From the NCBI RefSeq assembly GCF_900115135.1, contig NZ_FOVK01000001.1:682001-746000 (forward strand): a stretch of DNA of 64,000 nucleotides, written 5' to 3'. The first letter of the stretch is position 1; the number at the start of each line of letters is the position of its first letter. This DNA is from Proteiniclasticum ruminis. Lineage in GTDB: Bacteria > Bacillota > Clostridia > Clostridiales > Clostridiaceae. A program made the position numbers and the translations under genes. Shown here in pieces: positions 1 through 9,117 of this stretch. Under the pieces are notes generated by a model, which did no database searches, was not told the DNA's origin, and saw only the letters and a program-made list of their open reading frames with translations.

Positions 1-1701
1 GGATTCCTGAAGCAGCACACCACTCTCGTGTACAGATGAAATGAGTTTCTGCTGGTCATATGGTATGAGCGCTTCTATTTCCAGCAAATGATCTGGAAGA
101 ACTTCATTAAACAGCTCCATCAGTTCTTTCAGATTCGTTCCATTTTTTGCAGATATCTCAATGATAGGATACTTCCCATGGTATAGTTCTTCCACCTGCT
201 CCGTGACATAACTCTTCCCTTTATCAATTTTATTGATGGCAATGATCTTTCTAGTTTCACCAGCACCAATTTCATTGAGCACTTCATCCACTGCAACTGC
301 TTGTTTCAGACAGTCATCCACTGACCCGTCAATCACATGAACCAAGAGATCGGAATAGATTACTTCTTCCAGTGTGGATTTAAATGCTTCCACAAGATCA
401 TGGGGAAGCTTTCTGACAAATCCTACCGTATCCGTTAACGTCACCACTCTATTATTTTCAAGACTTAATGCTCTTGTAGTTGTATCCAGTGTCGCAAAGA
501 GCATATCCTTTTCCAAAACCTTTTCTTTCACCACCGCATCTTTTGACGCAATATCAGCCAAAGCATTTCTGAGCGTGGATTTACCTGAATTGGTATACCC
601 CACTAGAGAGATTCTTGGAATCTCATTCTGATTTCGGTTTTCTCTCTGGACGCCTCTAATGGCCACAACTTTTTTCAGTTCGTTTCTTAGATCATTCACT
701 CTCTCTCGGATCTTCCGACGGTCAATCTCCAGTTTCTGTTCACCAGGTCCTCTCGTTCCAATGCCTCCACCTGTTCTGGACATAACCGTACCAAGACCAA
801 TAAGTCTCGACATTCTATATTTCAACTGAGCTAGTTCCACCTGAAGCTTCGCTTCTTTACTTCTGGCTCTTTTCGCAAATATCTCAAGAATCAACGTCGT
901 TCGGTCAATGACTTTCACCCCAAGCTCATCCTCAAGGTTTCTGATCTGACTGCCTGACAGTTCATCATCAGCGATGACCATATTGCTTCTTGAAAGCTGC
1001 AGTGCATCTCTGATTTCAGACACTTTACCCTTGCCGACATAATAAGCATTATCCTGGGTTGCTCTCTTCTGATACAGGAGTTCTCCTACAGAAACCTCTG
1101 CAGCTTTTGCCAGTTCCCGAAGCTCATATAGACTTTCTTCCGAATCTAGCCCGATAAGGACTGCCCGCTCTTCTTCCTCTTCCAAATCTTCCGCATCCAG
1201 AAGAAGACCCTCATTAAAGAGGATCCGATCAATGATATTGAATCTTTGGGCTTCCTCTACACTGAGGGGTTTTGTGGCTTCCACATGAATTCTCTGATTC
1301 TCTACTGTAAGAAAGCCCATGACCACTTCTGGTGCTTCCTTGACGCCTATGGCAACTATTGCATCCAGTTTCATTTTTACCAGTGCTGAAATATCCAGTG
1401 CTGAAAGATTCGGATTGCCGTTGGGATGTGTATGAACGACCCTTACTCTTGAGAGTTTGTTGTCCCTTAAGTCCACCAAAGGCATAGAAACAGTGCTGCT
1501 GTCACCTATGGTGACTTCCAGCACCTTTCCCTTACGGTCAATAAGCACACTGACTTCACGGTTGAGCTCTTCAGTGGCTTTCGTCATGATATGGATAATA
1601 TCATCATTCAAAAATGAGTATTTTTCTGTTTTTATATCAAAAATTGCTTCCAGTTCTTCTAGGATACGCTTCCGTACACCTTCAATATTTCCAGTAATCA
1701 C
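1..1701 (-). CDS. hflX: GTPase HflX with N-terminal JAMM-like extension (partial, C-terminus off the window)
   Basis: Ribosome-associated GTPase of the HflX family, which splits or rescues stalled 70S ribosomes. I translated 567 codons without a stop from a GTG at 1701, which follows the ribosome site AGGAGG by about six bases; the gene runs past the left edge. The glycine-rich HflX signature (GTRGPGEQKLE) lies before the G domain, whose P-loop GYTNSGKST is at residues 368-376 and is followed by DTVGF and NKID. Residues 1 to about 180 are an extension absent from short HflX proteins. It carries H90-T-H92-x7-S100-x2-D103, the exact spacing of a JAMM/MPN+ zinc-protease motif, and E49 in a strand-like context similar to RadC/JAB proteins. 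Assignment to HflX is certain; the JAMM reading is my own from spacing only. Confidence 0.95.
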   Translation of the reverse strand, partial: MITGNIEGVRKRILEELEAIFDIKTEKYSFLNDDIIHIMTKATEELNREVSVLIDRKGKVLEVTIGDSSTVSMPLVDLRDNKLSRVRVVHTHPNGNPNLSALDISALVKMKLDAIVAIGVKEAPEVVMGFLTVENQRIHVEATKPLSVEEAQRFNIIDRILFNEGLLLDAEDLEEEEERAVLIGLDSEESLYELRELAKAAEVSVGELLYQKRATQDNAYYVGKGKVSEIRDALQLSRSNMVIADDELSGSQIRNLEDELGVKVIDRTTLILEIFAKRARSKEAKLQVELAQLKYRMSRLIGLGTVMSRTGGGIGTRGPGEQKLEIDRRKIRERVNDLRNELKKVVAIRGVQRENRNQNEIPRISLVGYTNSGKSTLRNALADIASKDAVVKEKVLEKDMLFATLDTTTRALSLENNRVVTLTDTVGFVRKLPHDLVEAFKSTLEEVIYSDLLVHVIDGSVDDCLKQAVAVDEVLNEIGAGETRKIIAINKIDKGKSYVTEQVEELYHGKYPIIEISAKNGTNLKELMELFNEVLPDHLLEIEALIPYDQQKLISSVHESGVLLQES

Positions 1702-1728
1702 AAGATTTCCTCCTTTTTTTCAAGGTTC

Positions 1729-1757
1729 TTGACATATTCACATCAATTATATATTAT
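1729..1757 (+). promoter_or_regulatory. Sigma-A promoter of hpt
   Basis: TTGACA and TATTAT are separated by exactly 17 bases, about 35 bases upstream of the hpt start, in the gap between divergent hflX and hpt. Confidence 0.7.
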
Positions 1758-1793
1758 TTACTTTAATATGTACACTTTGAAAGGAAACGGTGA

Positions 1794-2324
1794 ATGAAGC
1801 TCATGGAAAACAAAGAGAGAAATATTCTCATATCAGCTGAGGAGATTCAGGATAAGGTTAAGATTGTAGGAGCACAAATTACTGAGGACTATAAAGGTAA
1901 AAAACTGTATGTTCTGTCTCTGCTTAGAGGTAGTTTCATTTTCACAGCGGATCTTGTGCGTGCCATCGATTTAGACACAACCATCGGCTTTATGACAACT
2001 TCATCTTATGGACACAGCGAAACATCCAATGGCAGCTGTAAGGTTGTAAATGATGTGCCTGACAACATTGAAGGCTATGATGTGCTCATTGTGGATGATA
2101 TCATCGATACCGGAATCACCATGGAGTTTGTCGTAGAGTATGTCAAAGCCAAAGGCGCGAATTCAGTAAAGACCTGTACCCTGTTAGATAAGCCATCCAG
2201 AAGAAAAGTCGACATTACTGCAGATTACTGCTGCTTCGAAATCGAAGATGTCTTCGTTGTTGGCTATGGCCTGAACTATGGGGATTTCTATCGAAACATC
2301 CCTTATGTTTTCAACTGGAAATAG
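1794..2324 (+). CDS. hpt: Hypoxanthine phosphoribosyltransferase
   Basis: Purine salvage enzyme that joins hypoxanthine or guanine to PRPP to give IMP or GMP. At 176 residues it has the usual length of bacterial type I phosphoribosyltransferases. The PRPP-binding loop VLIVDDIIDTGITM spans residues 97-110 with the paired acids D101 and D102. The ATG at 1794 follows an AAAGGAA ribosome site; a second in-frame ATG three codons later is possible but less well spaced. It stands alone between its own sigma-A promoter and a strong terminator. Neighbouring hflX is on the other strand, and tilS and ftsH, frequent partners of hpt in Firmicutes, are not here. Confidence 0.93.
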   Translation: MKLMENKERNILISAEEIQDKVKIVGAQITEDYKGKKLYVLSLLRGSFIFTADLVRAIDLDTTIGFMTTSSYGHSETSNGSCKVVNDVPDNIEGYDVLIVDDIIDTGITMEFVVEYVKAKGANSVKTCTLLDKPSRRKVDITADYCCFEIEDVFVVGYGLNYGDFYRNIPYVFNWK

Positions 2325-2363
2325 TTCTAGAAGAGAATTGTCAAGGAATCTTAAGAGTTTAAT

Positions 2364-2396
2364 AAAGATGCTCTACTTCAAGGTAGAGCATCTTTT
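2364..2396 (+). terminator. Terminator of hpt
   Basis: A 13-bp perfect stem (2364-2376 with 2383-2395) with a six-base loop, the right arm ending in a short T-run. Confidence 0.85.
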
Positions 2397-2397
2397 A

Positions 2398-2406
2398 TGC
2401 TATAAT
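2398..2406 (+). promoter_or_regulatory. Extended -10 promoter of the PBP gene
   Basis: TGC-TATAAT, an extended -10 element, sits just after the hpt terminator and 29 bases before the next start codon. No good -35 hexamer is visible because that position falls in the terminator stem. Confidence 0.5.
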
Positions 2407-2434
2407 ACTTAGGTAAATATTCTACGGAGGTAAG

Positions 2435-4930
2435 ATGATGGTAAGTAAGCCAAATACGCGAAAGAACGCCAAAAGCAACTCCTTCACCTATTTCGCGAAA
2501 TTCGTAAAGTTCTTTTTTATTTTGTTTATGATTATAACAATGGCAGGTTCACTCTATGTGGCCAAAATTGTCCTTGATATTGCAGAAGAAGCTCCTGAAG
2601 TATCCATCAACCGCTTTCTCTCTTTAAATGAGCCCAGTATTGTGCTGGATGATGAAGGCAATCAGATGGACCTGATCCATACCGATGAGGTTCGTTTCCC
2701 CATCGCTTTGGAAGACATGGGGCAGAATATCATTGACGCATTCATTTCCATTGAGGATGAACGTTTTGAAAAACATAAAGGTGTGGATTACAGAAGAACG
2801 ATAGGTGTTACTCTTCGAGACATAATAGGTCAGGTCACCGGCAATAGAGACATGCAGGGTGGTTCCACACTGACGCAGCAGATTATCAAGAATACTTTCC
2901 TCACAAGAGAGCAGAAGTATGAAAGAAAAATCAAGGAAATCTTCATGGCCCTTCGCGCAGAGAAAATGCTGACAAAAGATCAGATTCTGGAAACATATCT
3001 CAACAGCATCTTCCTGGGCGGTCGAGCCAACGGTGTGGAAGCGGCAGCCAGACAGTACTTTAATAAGTCCTCAAAAGACCTGACTGTAATCGAAGCTGCC
3101 TATATCGCGGGCACAACCCAAAGCCCAACAAACTTTTATGCATTCTCACAAAGCTCCACGGCAAATCCGCAAAAGTACATCAACCGTACTCAGCTTGTCC
3201 TGAACGCTATGAGAGACAACAAGAAGATCACTGAAGAAGAGCATGCGCAGTATACAGAACAGCTGAACTCTGCACTGATAGATCCTGATGAAAAAATCGC
3301 AAAAGGCGAAGAATTGCGCCTGAAATTTGAATCAGGAGAAATCACTGAAGAAGAATACAACTACCAGACGGATGTGTTAGAAACGGGAATTGTGTTCAAC
3401 CAGACCAGTATCGTGTCTGACAAATACAATTATGAATACTTCACCCGTCCAGTCCTTGACCAGGTCAAAGCTGATCTTAAGGAAGTCAAAGGATATACCG
3501 ACGAAGAAATTGAGCAAATGATTGCCTATGGGGGATTGGTCATTCACTCCACCATGGACAGAGATGCACAGGAATATGCTCAATCCGTTCTCTCTGACTT
3601 TGAAAATGTAAAAGCAGAATATGTTCTCGTATTGGAAGAAGAAGATAAAGCAACGGGAACCATTGTGGAGAAAGAAGACAGAAGAGAGGCCGAAGCCGCT
3701 TTCTCTGCAGTAGATTATAAGAGCGGTCAGGTTAAAGTCCTCGTGGGAGGACGTGATGCCTCAACCCCTGGAACAAAAAACAGAAGCTATTATTCTGATA
3801 CCTTTGGTGTTTTGGGTGTTCTTAGAGGATTAGGTTCTGCCACAAAACCCCTTACCGTTTATGGCCCTGCACTGGAGTCTGGTACTATCACTTTAGGGTA
3901 TGCAGCTCTTGATGAGCAGTTTAAGAGGCCTCAGGACAACGCCATCTTGAACTCCATCAATGTACCTGGTAACCGTACAAGTTATCCAAACAACGTGAAT
4001 TTCCGATACACCGGTCCCACCACCATCCGAAAATCATTGGTGAACTCCTACAATACTGTAGCTATGAGAACTTTGTTAGGTTTAGGTGAGTATCAGTCAG
4101 TGGCCATGTCCTATGGAGAAAAATTCGGACTAGTATTTCCTAAGAATGAAGACGGCAGCAACAACCTCGGGCCAGTGGGTCCTGCCTATCTGTCCTTAGG
4201 ACGTAATCAGCAAATGGACAAAGATGGCGCGAACCCCTTAATTGTTTCAGGTGCCTATGGTGCCTTCGGCAATAACGGTGTTGTCACTGAAAACATTCTT
4301 TATACGAAAGTCACAGATGCAGACGGAAGAATCATTTTAGAAAAAATTCCAGAGTCCACTCAGGTTCTCTCCGCGCAAAATGCTTATTTACTCTATGATG
4401 TGATGAAAGATGTAGTGAAAAACAATGTACCAAGTACAAGACTGACCTCCATGCCATTGGCCGGTAAGACAGGTACCAACACGAAAGGAGATCAAAGCGA
4501 TCAGATTGACCTTTGGTTTGCAGGTGTCTCTCCTTATTACTCAGCAACCATATGGTTTGGAAATGACTATAACTCCCGTCTCCTGATTCCAGGAACTGAT
4601 CGGGGTATTTCCTCCTATTCCACTCAGTATGCCTATGGAAAGATTATGGCATACCTTCATGAAGGACTTGAGGTAAAAGATATCGCAAGACCATCCGGAC
4701 TAACAAGTGCGTCCTTCTGCTTTGTGTCAGGTGGAATCCCCAATGAGCAGTGCTACATTGAAAACACTGTGGCATCTGACCTTTTTGTCAGTGGCACACA
4801 GCCAAAACAAGTATGTACTGTTCATACCTATGAACCACCTGTAATTGACCCGATTCCGGAAGAGCCAGAAACTCCAGCTCAGACTCCTGGAAATCCGGGT
4901 AACGGCAATGGAAACGGCAACGGCAACTAA
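2435..4930 (+). CDS. Class A penicillin-binding protein (PBP1A-type transglycosylase/transpeptidase)
   Basis: Bifunctional peptidoglycan synthase anchored in the cytoplasmic membrane. A basic N-terminus and one membrane span (about residues 25-48) precede a GT51 glycosyltransferase domain with the catalytic-glutamate motif EDERFEKHKG at 107-116 and GGSTLTQQ at 142-149. The transpeptidase domain has all three penicillin-binding motifs: S468-A-T-K471, S538-Y-N540 and K678-T-G-T681. The C-terminus ends in a Pro/Glu stretch and a Gly-Asn repeat, a low-complexity wall-facing tail seen in many clostridial PBPs. The start has a GGAGG site; ATG at 2435 and 2438 are both possible. It is monocistronic, with its own promoter and terminator. 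At 831 residues it is of normal size. Confidence 0.95.
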   Translation: MMVSKPNTRKNAKSNSFTYFAKFVKFFFILFMIITMAGSLYVAKIVLDIAEEAPEVSINRFLSLNEPSIVLDDEGNQMDLIHTDEVRFPIALEDMGQNIIDAFISIEDERFEKHKGVDYRRTIGVTLRDIIGQVTGNRDMQGGSTLTQQIIKNTFLTREQKYERKIKEIFMALRAEKMLTKDQILETYLNSIFLGGRANGVEAAARQYFNKSSKDLTVIEAAYIAGTTQSPTNFYAFSQSSTANPQKYINRTQLVLNAMRDNKKITEEEHAQYTEQLNSALIDPDEKIAKGEELRLKFESGEITEEEYNYQTDVLETGIVFNQTSIVSDKYNYEYFTRPVLDQVKADLKEVKGYTDEEIEQMIAYGGLVIHSTMDRDAQEYAQSVLSDFENVKAEYVLVLEEEDKATGTIVEKEDRREAEAAFSAVDYKSGQVKVLVGGRDASTPGTKNRSYYSDTFGVLGVLRGLGSATKPLTVYGPALESGTITLGYAALDEQFKRPQDNAILNSINVPGNRTSYPNNVNFRYTGPTTIRKSLVNSYNTVAMRTLLGLGEYQSVAMSYGEKFGLVFPKNEDGSNNLGPVGPAYLSLGRNQQMDKDGANPLIVSGAYGAFGNNGVVTENILYTKVTDADGRIILEKIPESTQVLSAQNAYLLYDVMKDVVKNNVPSTRLTSMPLAGKTGTNTKGDQSDQIDLWFAGVSPYYSATIWFGNDYNSRLLIPGTDRGISSYSTQYAYGKIMAYLHEGLEVKDIARPSGLTSASFCFVSGGIPNEQCYIENTVASDLFVSGTQPKQVCTVHTYEPPVIDPIPEEPETPAQTPGNPGNGNGNGNGN

Positions 4931-4949
4931 TTCCTAAACCGATGAAAAC

Positions 4950-4988
4950 AGGACCTCTGAGAAGAAAACTTTTCAGAGGTCCTATTTG
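4950..4988 (+). terminator. Terminator of the PBP gene
   Basis: An 11-bp stem (AGGACCTCTGA at 4950-4960 pairing with 4973-4983) followed by a T-rich stretch. Confidence 0.85.
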
Positions 4989-4990
4989 TT

Positions 4991-5010
4991 TATACAGCTT
5001 CTGCTGTATA
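4991..5010 (+). promoter_or_regulatory. Inverted repeat upstream of mgtE, possible operator
   Basis: TATACAGC-TTCT-GCTGTATA is a perfect 8-bp inverted repeat 37 bases before mgtE. A possible -10 (TATACT, 5007-5012) overlaps its right arm and a weak TTTGTT lies 16 bases upstream of that. It could be an operator or an mRNA hairpin. It is too small to be an M-box magnesium riboswitch. Confidence 0.4.
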
Positions 5011-5047
5011 CTGGAGTAGATGGCATCAGGATGAAAGAAGGTGGATT

Positions 5048-6385
5048 ATGAAAACAAAAGAACAGATCCTATTGGAAACCATAGAAAATGCAACACTTGA
5101 AGAAATCATTGAGTTATCAGAAGAACTGCATCCTGTAGATCTGCTTGAAGCCCTGCAGGACTATGAAGGAAACTCAAAAGATCTTCTGGATAAATTCCCC
5201 GATGAGTATATTGCCATGGTCATTGATGAAGCAGAGCTGGACGAAAAATATGAAATCCTTTCTTTGTTTCCTCAAAAACAGAAACAGGAGATCATCTCAG
5301 AAATGTCCTCCGATGAACTGGCCGATATGCTTGGAACCATCGATGAGGAAAGTCAGCGTAATTTGCTGGATGGGATGGAAGAGGACTATCGGGAGGAGAT
5401 GGAAGAACTACTCTCCTATAGCCCAGAGACCGCTGGTGGTCTTATGGCTACAGAATACATCGCTGTGAAAGAGTCCATGTCCATTGACGAGACATTGAAG
5501 TTTCTGAGAGATATTTCACCAAATGCAGAAACACCGTATTACATCTATGTTACGGATGACCATAAAGTGCTAAAAGGTATTGTCCCCATCCGAAGCATTT
5601 TGATTTCTGAACCAAAAGCCCTGGTTAAAGACGTCATGGTACAAAATGTCACGACCATTCCCATTGACATGGACCAGGAGGAAGTTTCCAACTTATTCCA
5701 GAAATACGGCTATATGGCAATGCCTGTTGTGGATTCAGATCAGATTCTTATGGGGGTCATTACTCTGGATGATATCATTGAAGTCATGTCTGATGAGCAC
5801 ACAGAAGATTTGTATCGTCTTGCTGGACTGGATGAAGAAGAAGAAGTGGACGGGACCATACTGGACTCTATCAAGAGCAGACTTCCCTGGCTTATTGTAA
5901 ACCTTGGAACTGCAATGCTCGCTTCTACAGTAGTGAGGCTTTTTGATGACACCATCGGTAAAGTAGTCGCACTGGCTGTGTTTATGCCTATTGTCGCAGG
6001 TATGGGTGGAAATGCGGGAACGCAAACCCTTACACTTATTGTAAGGGGAATCGCATTGGGCGAGATAGACTTTGAAAACAAGAAAGAGATCTTGAAAAAG
6101 GAAAGTCTGGTAGGTTTGATTCACGGAGTAATTTTGGGACTCATCGTTGCCCTAATCGCAGGACTCTGGGAGCAAAATCTTGTCTTTGGTTTTGTCATTG
6201 GTGCAGCAATGCTTCTGAATATGGTAATTGCAGCATTGGCTGGATTTTTCATCCCTCTTCTATTAAAGAAACTGAACATCGATCCCGCCCTGGCTTCGTC
6301 TGTTTTTGTCACAACCATGACTGATGTACTTGGGTTTTCAATATTCCTTGGACTTGCTACGGTTTTAATCCGTTATCTGATATAA
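5048..6385 (+). CDS. mgtE: Magnesium transporter MgtE
   Basis: Mg2+ channel of the inner membrane, gated by cytoplasmic Mg2+. The 445 residues follow the family plan: an acidic helical MgtE N domain (about 15-125), a pair of CBS domains (about 130-255), a connecting helix, then five membrane spans (about 280-445). The pore signature region MPIVAGMGGNAGTQT sits in the second membrane segment area, and an Asp in the last span (TMTDVLGF) matches the position of the selectivity Asp of the family. ATG follows GAAGGTGG. The gene is monocistronic and ends in a bidirectional terminator shared with the convergent LUD gene. No M-box riboswitch is visible upstream. Confidence 0.95.
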   Translation: MKTKEQILLETIENATLEEIIELSEELHPVDLLEALQDYEGNSKDLLDKFPDEYIAMVIDEAELDEKYEILSLFPQKQKQEIISEMSSDELADMLGTIDEESQRNLLDGMEEDYREEMEELLSYSPETAGGLMATEYIAVKESMSIDETLKFLRDISPNAETPYYIYVTDDHKVLKGIVPIRSILISEPKALVKDVMVQNVTTIPIDMDQEEVSNLFQKYGYMAMPVVDSDQILMGVITLDDIIEVMSDEHTEDLYRLAGLDEEEEVDGTILDSIKSRLPWLIVNLGTAMLASTVVRLFDDTIGKVVALAVFMPIVAGMGGNAGTQTLTLIVRGIALGEIDFENKKEILKKESLVGLIHGVILGLIVALIAGLWEQNLVFGFVIGAAMLLNMVIAALAGFFIPLLLKKLNIDPALASSVFVTTMTDVLGFSIFLGLATVLIRYLI

Positions 6386-6419
6386 CAAAAGCTCCTTCTT
6401 CAATGAAGGAGCTTTTGTT
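6384..6419. terminator. Bidirectional terminator between mgtE and the LUD gene
   Basis: A 15-bp perfect stem (6384-6398 with 6405-6419) with A-runs on one side and T-runs on the other, lying between two convergent genes; the mgtE stop is in its left foot. Confidence 0.85.
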
Positions 6420-6422
6420 ATA

Positions 6423-7064
6423 TCAATATCCGAGTTCTGTCGGCAGTATCAGAACTTCAATTCGATCTTTGACACTTTGACGCTTGATCAAGGTATATTC
6501 ACTGCAGATGCGATCTTTAGCATTGCATTCTGTGCAGCTGCCCAGTTTTGTGCAGGGAGTATCCCGGTTGAGTTTTACATTATTTGCAGGAGCTGCGATG
6601 GATCTGATTCTGCCTACAGCTTCCTCTTCTGTATCCACAATTTTGTTTAAGCCAATGATCACAAACACTTTATCTGGACCAAAAAGCATTGCTGCAACTC
6701 GATTCCCAACATGGTCAATATTATAAAGGTGTCCATCAAGGGTAATTGCATTGGTCGAAGTAAAATAAAAGTCTGCAAAAAAGCTGTTTCTGAATACTTC
6801 CTTTCTTCCTTCCATGGACAAACCTTCCTCATAACGGTCAAAAAACGTTACATTTCTGGTTCTTAAATATTCAATAACACCAACCTCAAAAAGTGTCTGA
6901 GAACCTCCTACAGCCACCTTTACCCCATCTGGAATCTGCTGATTCATATACTCTTGAAGGGCCTCACGGTCTTTTAGAAAAGTTCCCTTCATCTGGTTTT
7001 TTTCCAGGTTCTTCATAAGTCTCTCAACTTTCATTTGCCATACTGCACTAAGATGCTGATCCAT
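6423..7064 (-). CDS. LUD-domain protein (DUF162, LutC/YkgG-like)
   Basis: A 213-residue member of the LUD (lactate utilisation) domain family, whose partners LutA and LutB are not present nearby. The central region has the family's PDGVKVAVGGSQTLFEVG-type nucleotide-binding-like loop and GLNKIVDTEEEA. Near the C-terminus four cysteines (C171, C177, C180, C187) form a cluster that could hold an Fe-S centre or zinc; similar cysteine-bearing single-gene LUD proteins are common in clostridia. ATG at 7064 has the ribosome site AAAGGGGGA. Function as an isolated gene is unknown; a redox role is only an inference. Confidence 0.85.
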   Translation of the reverse strand: MDQHLSAVWQMKVERLMKNLEKNQMKGTFLKDREALQEYMNQQIPDGVKVAVGGSQTLFEVGVIEYLRTRNVTFFDRYEEGLSMEGRKEVFRNSFFADFYFTSTNAITLDGHLYNIDHVGNRVAAMLFGPDKVFVIIGLNKIVDTEEEAVGRIRSIAAPANNVKLNRDTPCTKLGSCTECNAKDRICSEYTLIKRQSVKDRIEVLILPTELGY

Positions 7065-7207
7065 TTAAACTCCCCCTTTTTATATACAACTATTATACCG
7101 TATCTTTTTCGCTTTGGGAGTAGTATTGATTTTCTTCTTACCAAACTTCTTCAATACAGCAATTAAGTATGATACAATTTAATCGGAATGATATTAGGAG
7201 GGAACGA

Positions 7208-7948
7208 ATGATTGCTATTGTATCACCTTCAAAAACAATGAAGGAAGAAAACAGAAAAATACGAACCACAAGTCCAAAATTTATTTCTGAAACTGATATC
7301 CTCGCAGAGGAGCTGAAAAACTACAGTATCTCAGATCTTGAAAGGCTCATGGGCATCAGTGAAGATCTGGCTATACTGAACTATGAGCGCTTTCAGAATT
7401 ATTCTCATGCTGCTGAATATCCTGCATTATTTCTATTCAGAGGGGACGTGTTCAGAGGGATCGATGCAGATACACTTACTCAAGAAGAGATCCAATATCT
7501 CAATAAGCACCTTCGTATTCTTTCAGGATTATACGGTGTGCTGAAGCCCCTGGATCGAATGAAACCTTACCGACTGGAAATGGGCACAAAGCTTAAGAAC
7601 ATCCGTGGAAAGGATCTGTACTCATTTTGGGGAGATCAAATCAAATTATTGTTGGAAAAAGAATCGAAAGATCAGATCTTGATCAATCTAGCCTCAAAAG
7701 AATATGCAAAAGCAGCCAGACTACATGAGAGTAAGCTCATCGTTTATGATGTTGAGTTTAGAGAGAAAAAGAATGGAGCATATCCGATCATCGCTTTCTA
7801 TGCTAAAATTGCGCGGGGCGAGATGGCTCGCTTCATGGCGAAGAACAAAGTCCAGCGAATTGATCAGCTGAAAGAGTTCAACTACAGTGGATATGAATAT
7901 AATGCAACCCTGTCAAGCGAGAAAACACTCATTTTTACAAGAGGTTAA
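7208..7948 (+). CDS. yaaA: Peroxide stress protein YaaA (DUF328/DUF2201 family)
   Basis: Member of the YaaA/DUF328 family, which in Escherichia coli lowers free iron and limits DNA damage during peroxide stress. The N-terminus MIAIVSPSKTM and the later motifs LYGVLKPLDRMKPYRLEMGTKL and ARGEMARF are typical. I place the start at the ATG at 7208 because it follows AGGAGGG by six bases and gives a family-like N-terminus; the open frame continues 13 codons further upstream with no ribosome site. The product is 246 residues. The gene is monocistronic and convergent with hemW, with a hairpin between them. Confidence 0.93.
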   Translation: MIAIVSPSKTMKEENRKIRTTSPKFISETDILAEELKNYSISDLERLMGISEDLAILNYERFQNYSHAAEYPALFLFRGDVFRGIDADTLTQEEIQYLNKHLRILSGLYGVLKPLDRMKPYRLEMGTKLKNIRGKDLYSFWGDQIKLLLEKESKDQILINLASKEYAKAARLHESKLIVYDVEFREKKNGAYPIIAFYAKIARGEMARFMAKNKVQRIDQLKEFNYSGYEYNATLSSEKTLIFTRG

Positions 7949-7949
7949 T

Positions 7950-7980
7950 AAGAACCCAAAGGCTCGGCCTTTGGGTTCTT
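7950..7980. terminator. Hairpin terminator between yaaA and hemW
   Basis: A 14-bp perfect stem (7950-7963 with 7967-7980) with a three-base loop lies between two convergent genes; the last bases of the stem are part of the hemW stop codon. Confidence 0.75.
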
Positions 7981-9109
7981 AAACGCTCAACAGAAAATCG
8001 CTTAATACATGGTTTGAAAATTCTATACCCTTTTTTGTAAAACGAAGCACTTCAGGTGTATCTATAAGAAGTCCCGATTTCACATGTTTTTGAATACTTT
8101 TTTCATAATAAGACTCAATCGTCCGTTGAAATCGCACTTCAAATTTCTTCTTATCAAGACCACGCATCATACGCATCCCCATAAAAACGTACTCTTCCAC
8201 TTCTTCTTCTTTCGTATTTTCATGTTTTCTGACTGAAGCGCTTCCTGTATTTTGGATCAACCGAATATAACCTTCTACGGTCTTTATGTTCTCCTGGCGC
8301 TCTCCATTGTAATACTCATGGGAGGAAGTTCCTGTCCCTATATAATCCTCACCTGACCAGTATCTGATATTATGCCTGCAGTACTTTCCATCTTTAGCAT
8401 AGTTCGAAATCTCATACCGCTCATAACCATATTCGCCGAGTGTCCTCAAAATCATCTCGTTCATCTTTCGTTCCGTTTCCTCATCAGGAAGGAATAACTC
8501 ATTTCTTTCTGCCCGATAGTAGAAAGGGGTGAACTCCTCTATAATCAGAGAATAGCAGGAAATGTGCTCTGGATTTAATTCAGCTACATCCGATAGAGTT
8601 TTTTGTAATATATTCAAGTTCTCATGTGGCAGTCCATAAATCAAATCAATATTGATGTTCATGAATCCCAAGTCTCGAAGCATTCTGTAGTTTTCTTCAA
8701 ATTCCTTAAAGGTATGAATTCTGCCGATATCAAGCAGAATATTATCATTGCTTGATTGAAGTCCAATGGATAACCTATTGACCCCCATTTTTTTGATAAC
8801 TTCAGCCTTTTCTCTTGTGATATTACCGGGGTTACATTCCATAGTAAACTCTACATCATCAGTCTTTTGAACTTCACTCAGAGTCTTTGCAAGTCTTTCC
8901 AGCTCTTCTTTTGATAGATATGAAGGAGTTCCACCTCCAATAAAGATGGTGTCAAAAAGCAATCCCTGGGTCTTATTTTGTATCTCGAGCTCCAATGCAT
9001 CAAGATAATCATGAATCAGGTGGCTTTTCCCCTGGTAAGAGGCAAAATCGCAATAAAAACACTTCTGCTCACAAAAGGGGATATGAATATAAAGTCCTAT
9101 TGGTTGCAC
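7979..9109 (-). CDS. hemW: Radical SAM protein HemW (heme chaperone, CPO-III-like)
   Basis: A 376-residue radical SAM enzyme of the HemN-like group. The [4Fe-4S] motif C13-x3-C17-x2-C20 is at the N-terminus, followed by GGGTPS near residue 58. It has the length of HemW, which carries heme to target proteins, rather than of true coproporphyrinogen dehydrogenase, which has an extra N-terminal part. The start is a GTG at 9109 with AGGTGATGA just before it. It lies eight bases after lepA and is surely co-transcribed, as in many Firmicutes. The hrcA-grpE-dnaK genes that commonly follow are absent. Confidence 0.92.
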   Translation of the reverse strand: MQPIGLYIHIPFCEQKCFYCDFASYQGKSHLIHDYLDALELEIQNKTQGLLFDTIFIGGGTPSYLSKEELERLAKTLSEVQKTDDVEFTMECNPGNITREKAEVIKKMGVNRLSIGLQSSNDNILLDIGRIHTFKEFEENYRMLRDLGFMNINIDLIYGLPHENLNILQKTLSDVAELNPEHISCYSLIIEEFTPFYYRAERNELFLPDEETERKMNEMILRTLGEYGYERYEISNYAKDGKYCRHNIRYWSGEDYIGTGTSSHEYYNGERQENIKTVEGYIRLIQNTGSASVRKHENTKEEEVEEYVFMGMRMMRGLDKKKFEVRFQRTIESYYEKSIQKHVKSGLLIDTPEVLRFTKKGIEFSNHVLSDFLLSV

Positions 9110-9117
9110 TTCATCAC

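Noticed and set aside
5735-6124. Open frames of 113-129 codons antisense to mgtE
   Set aside because: They lie under the CBS and membrane parts of mgtE, which explain the open reading by codon bias.
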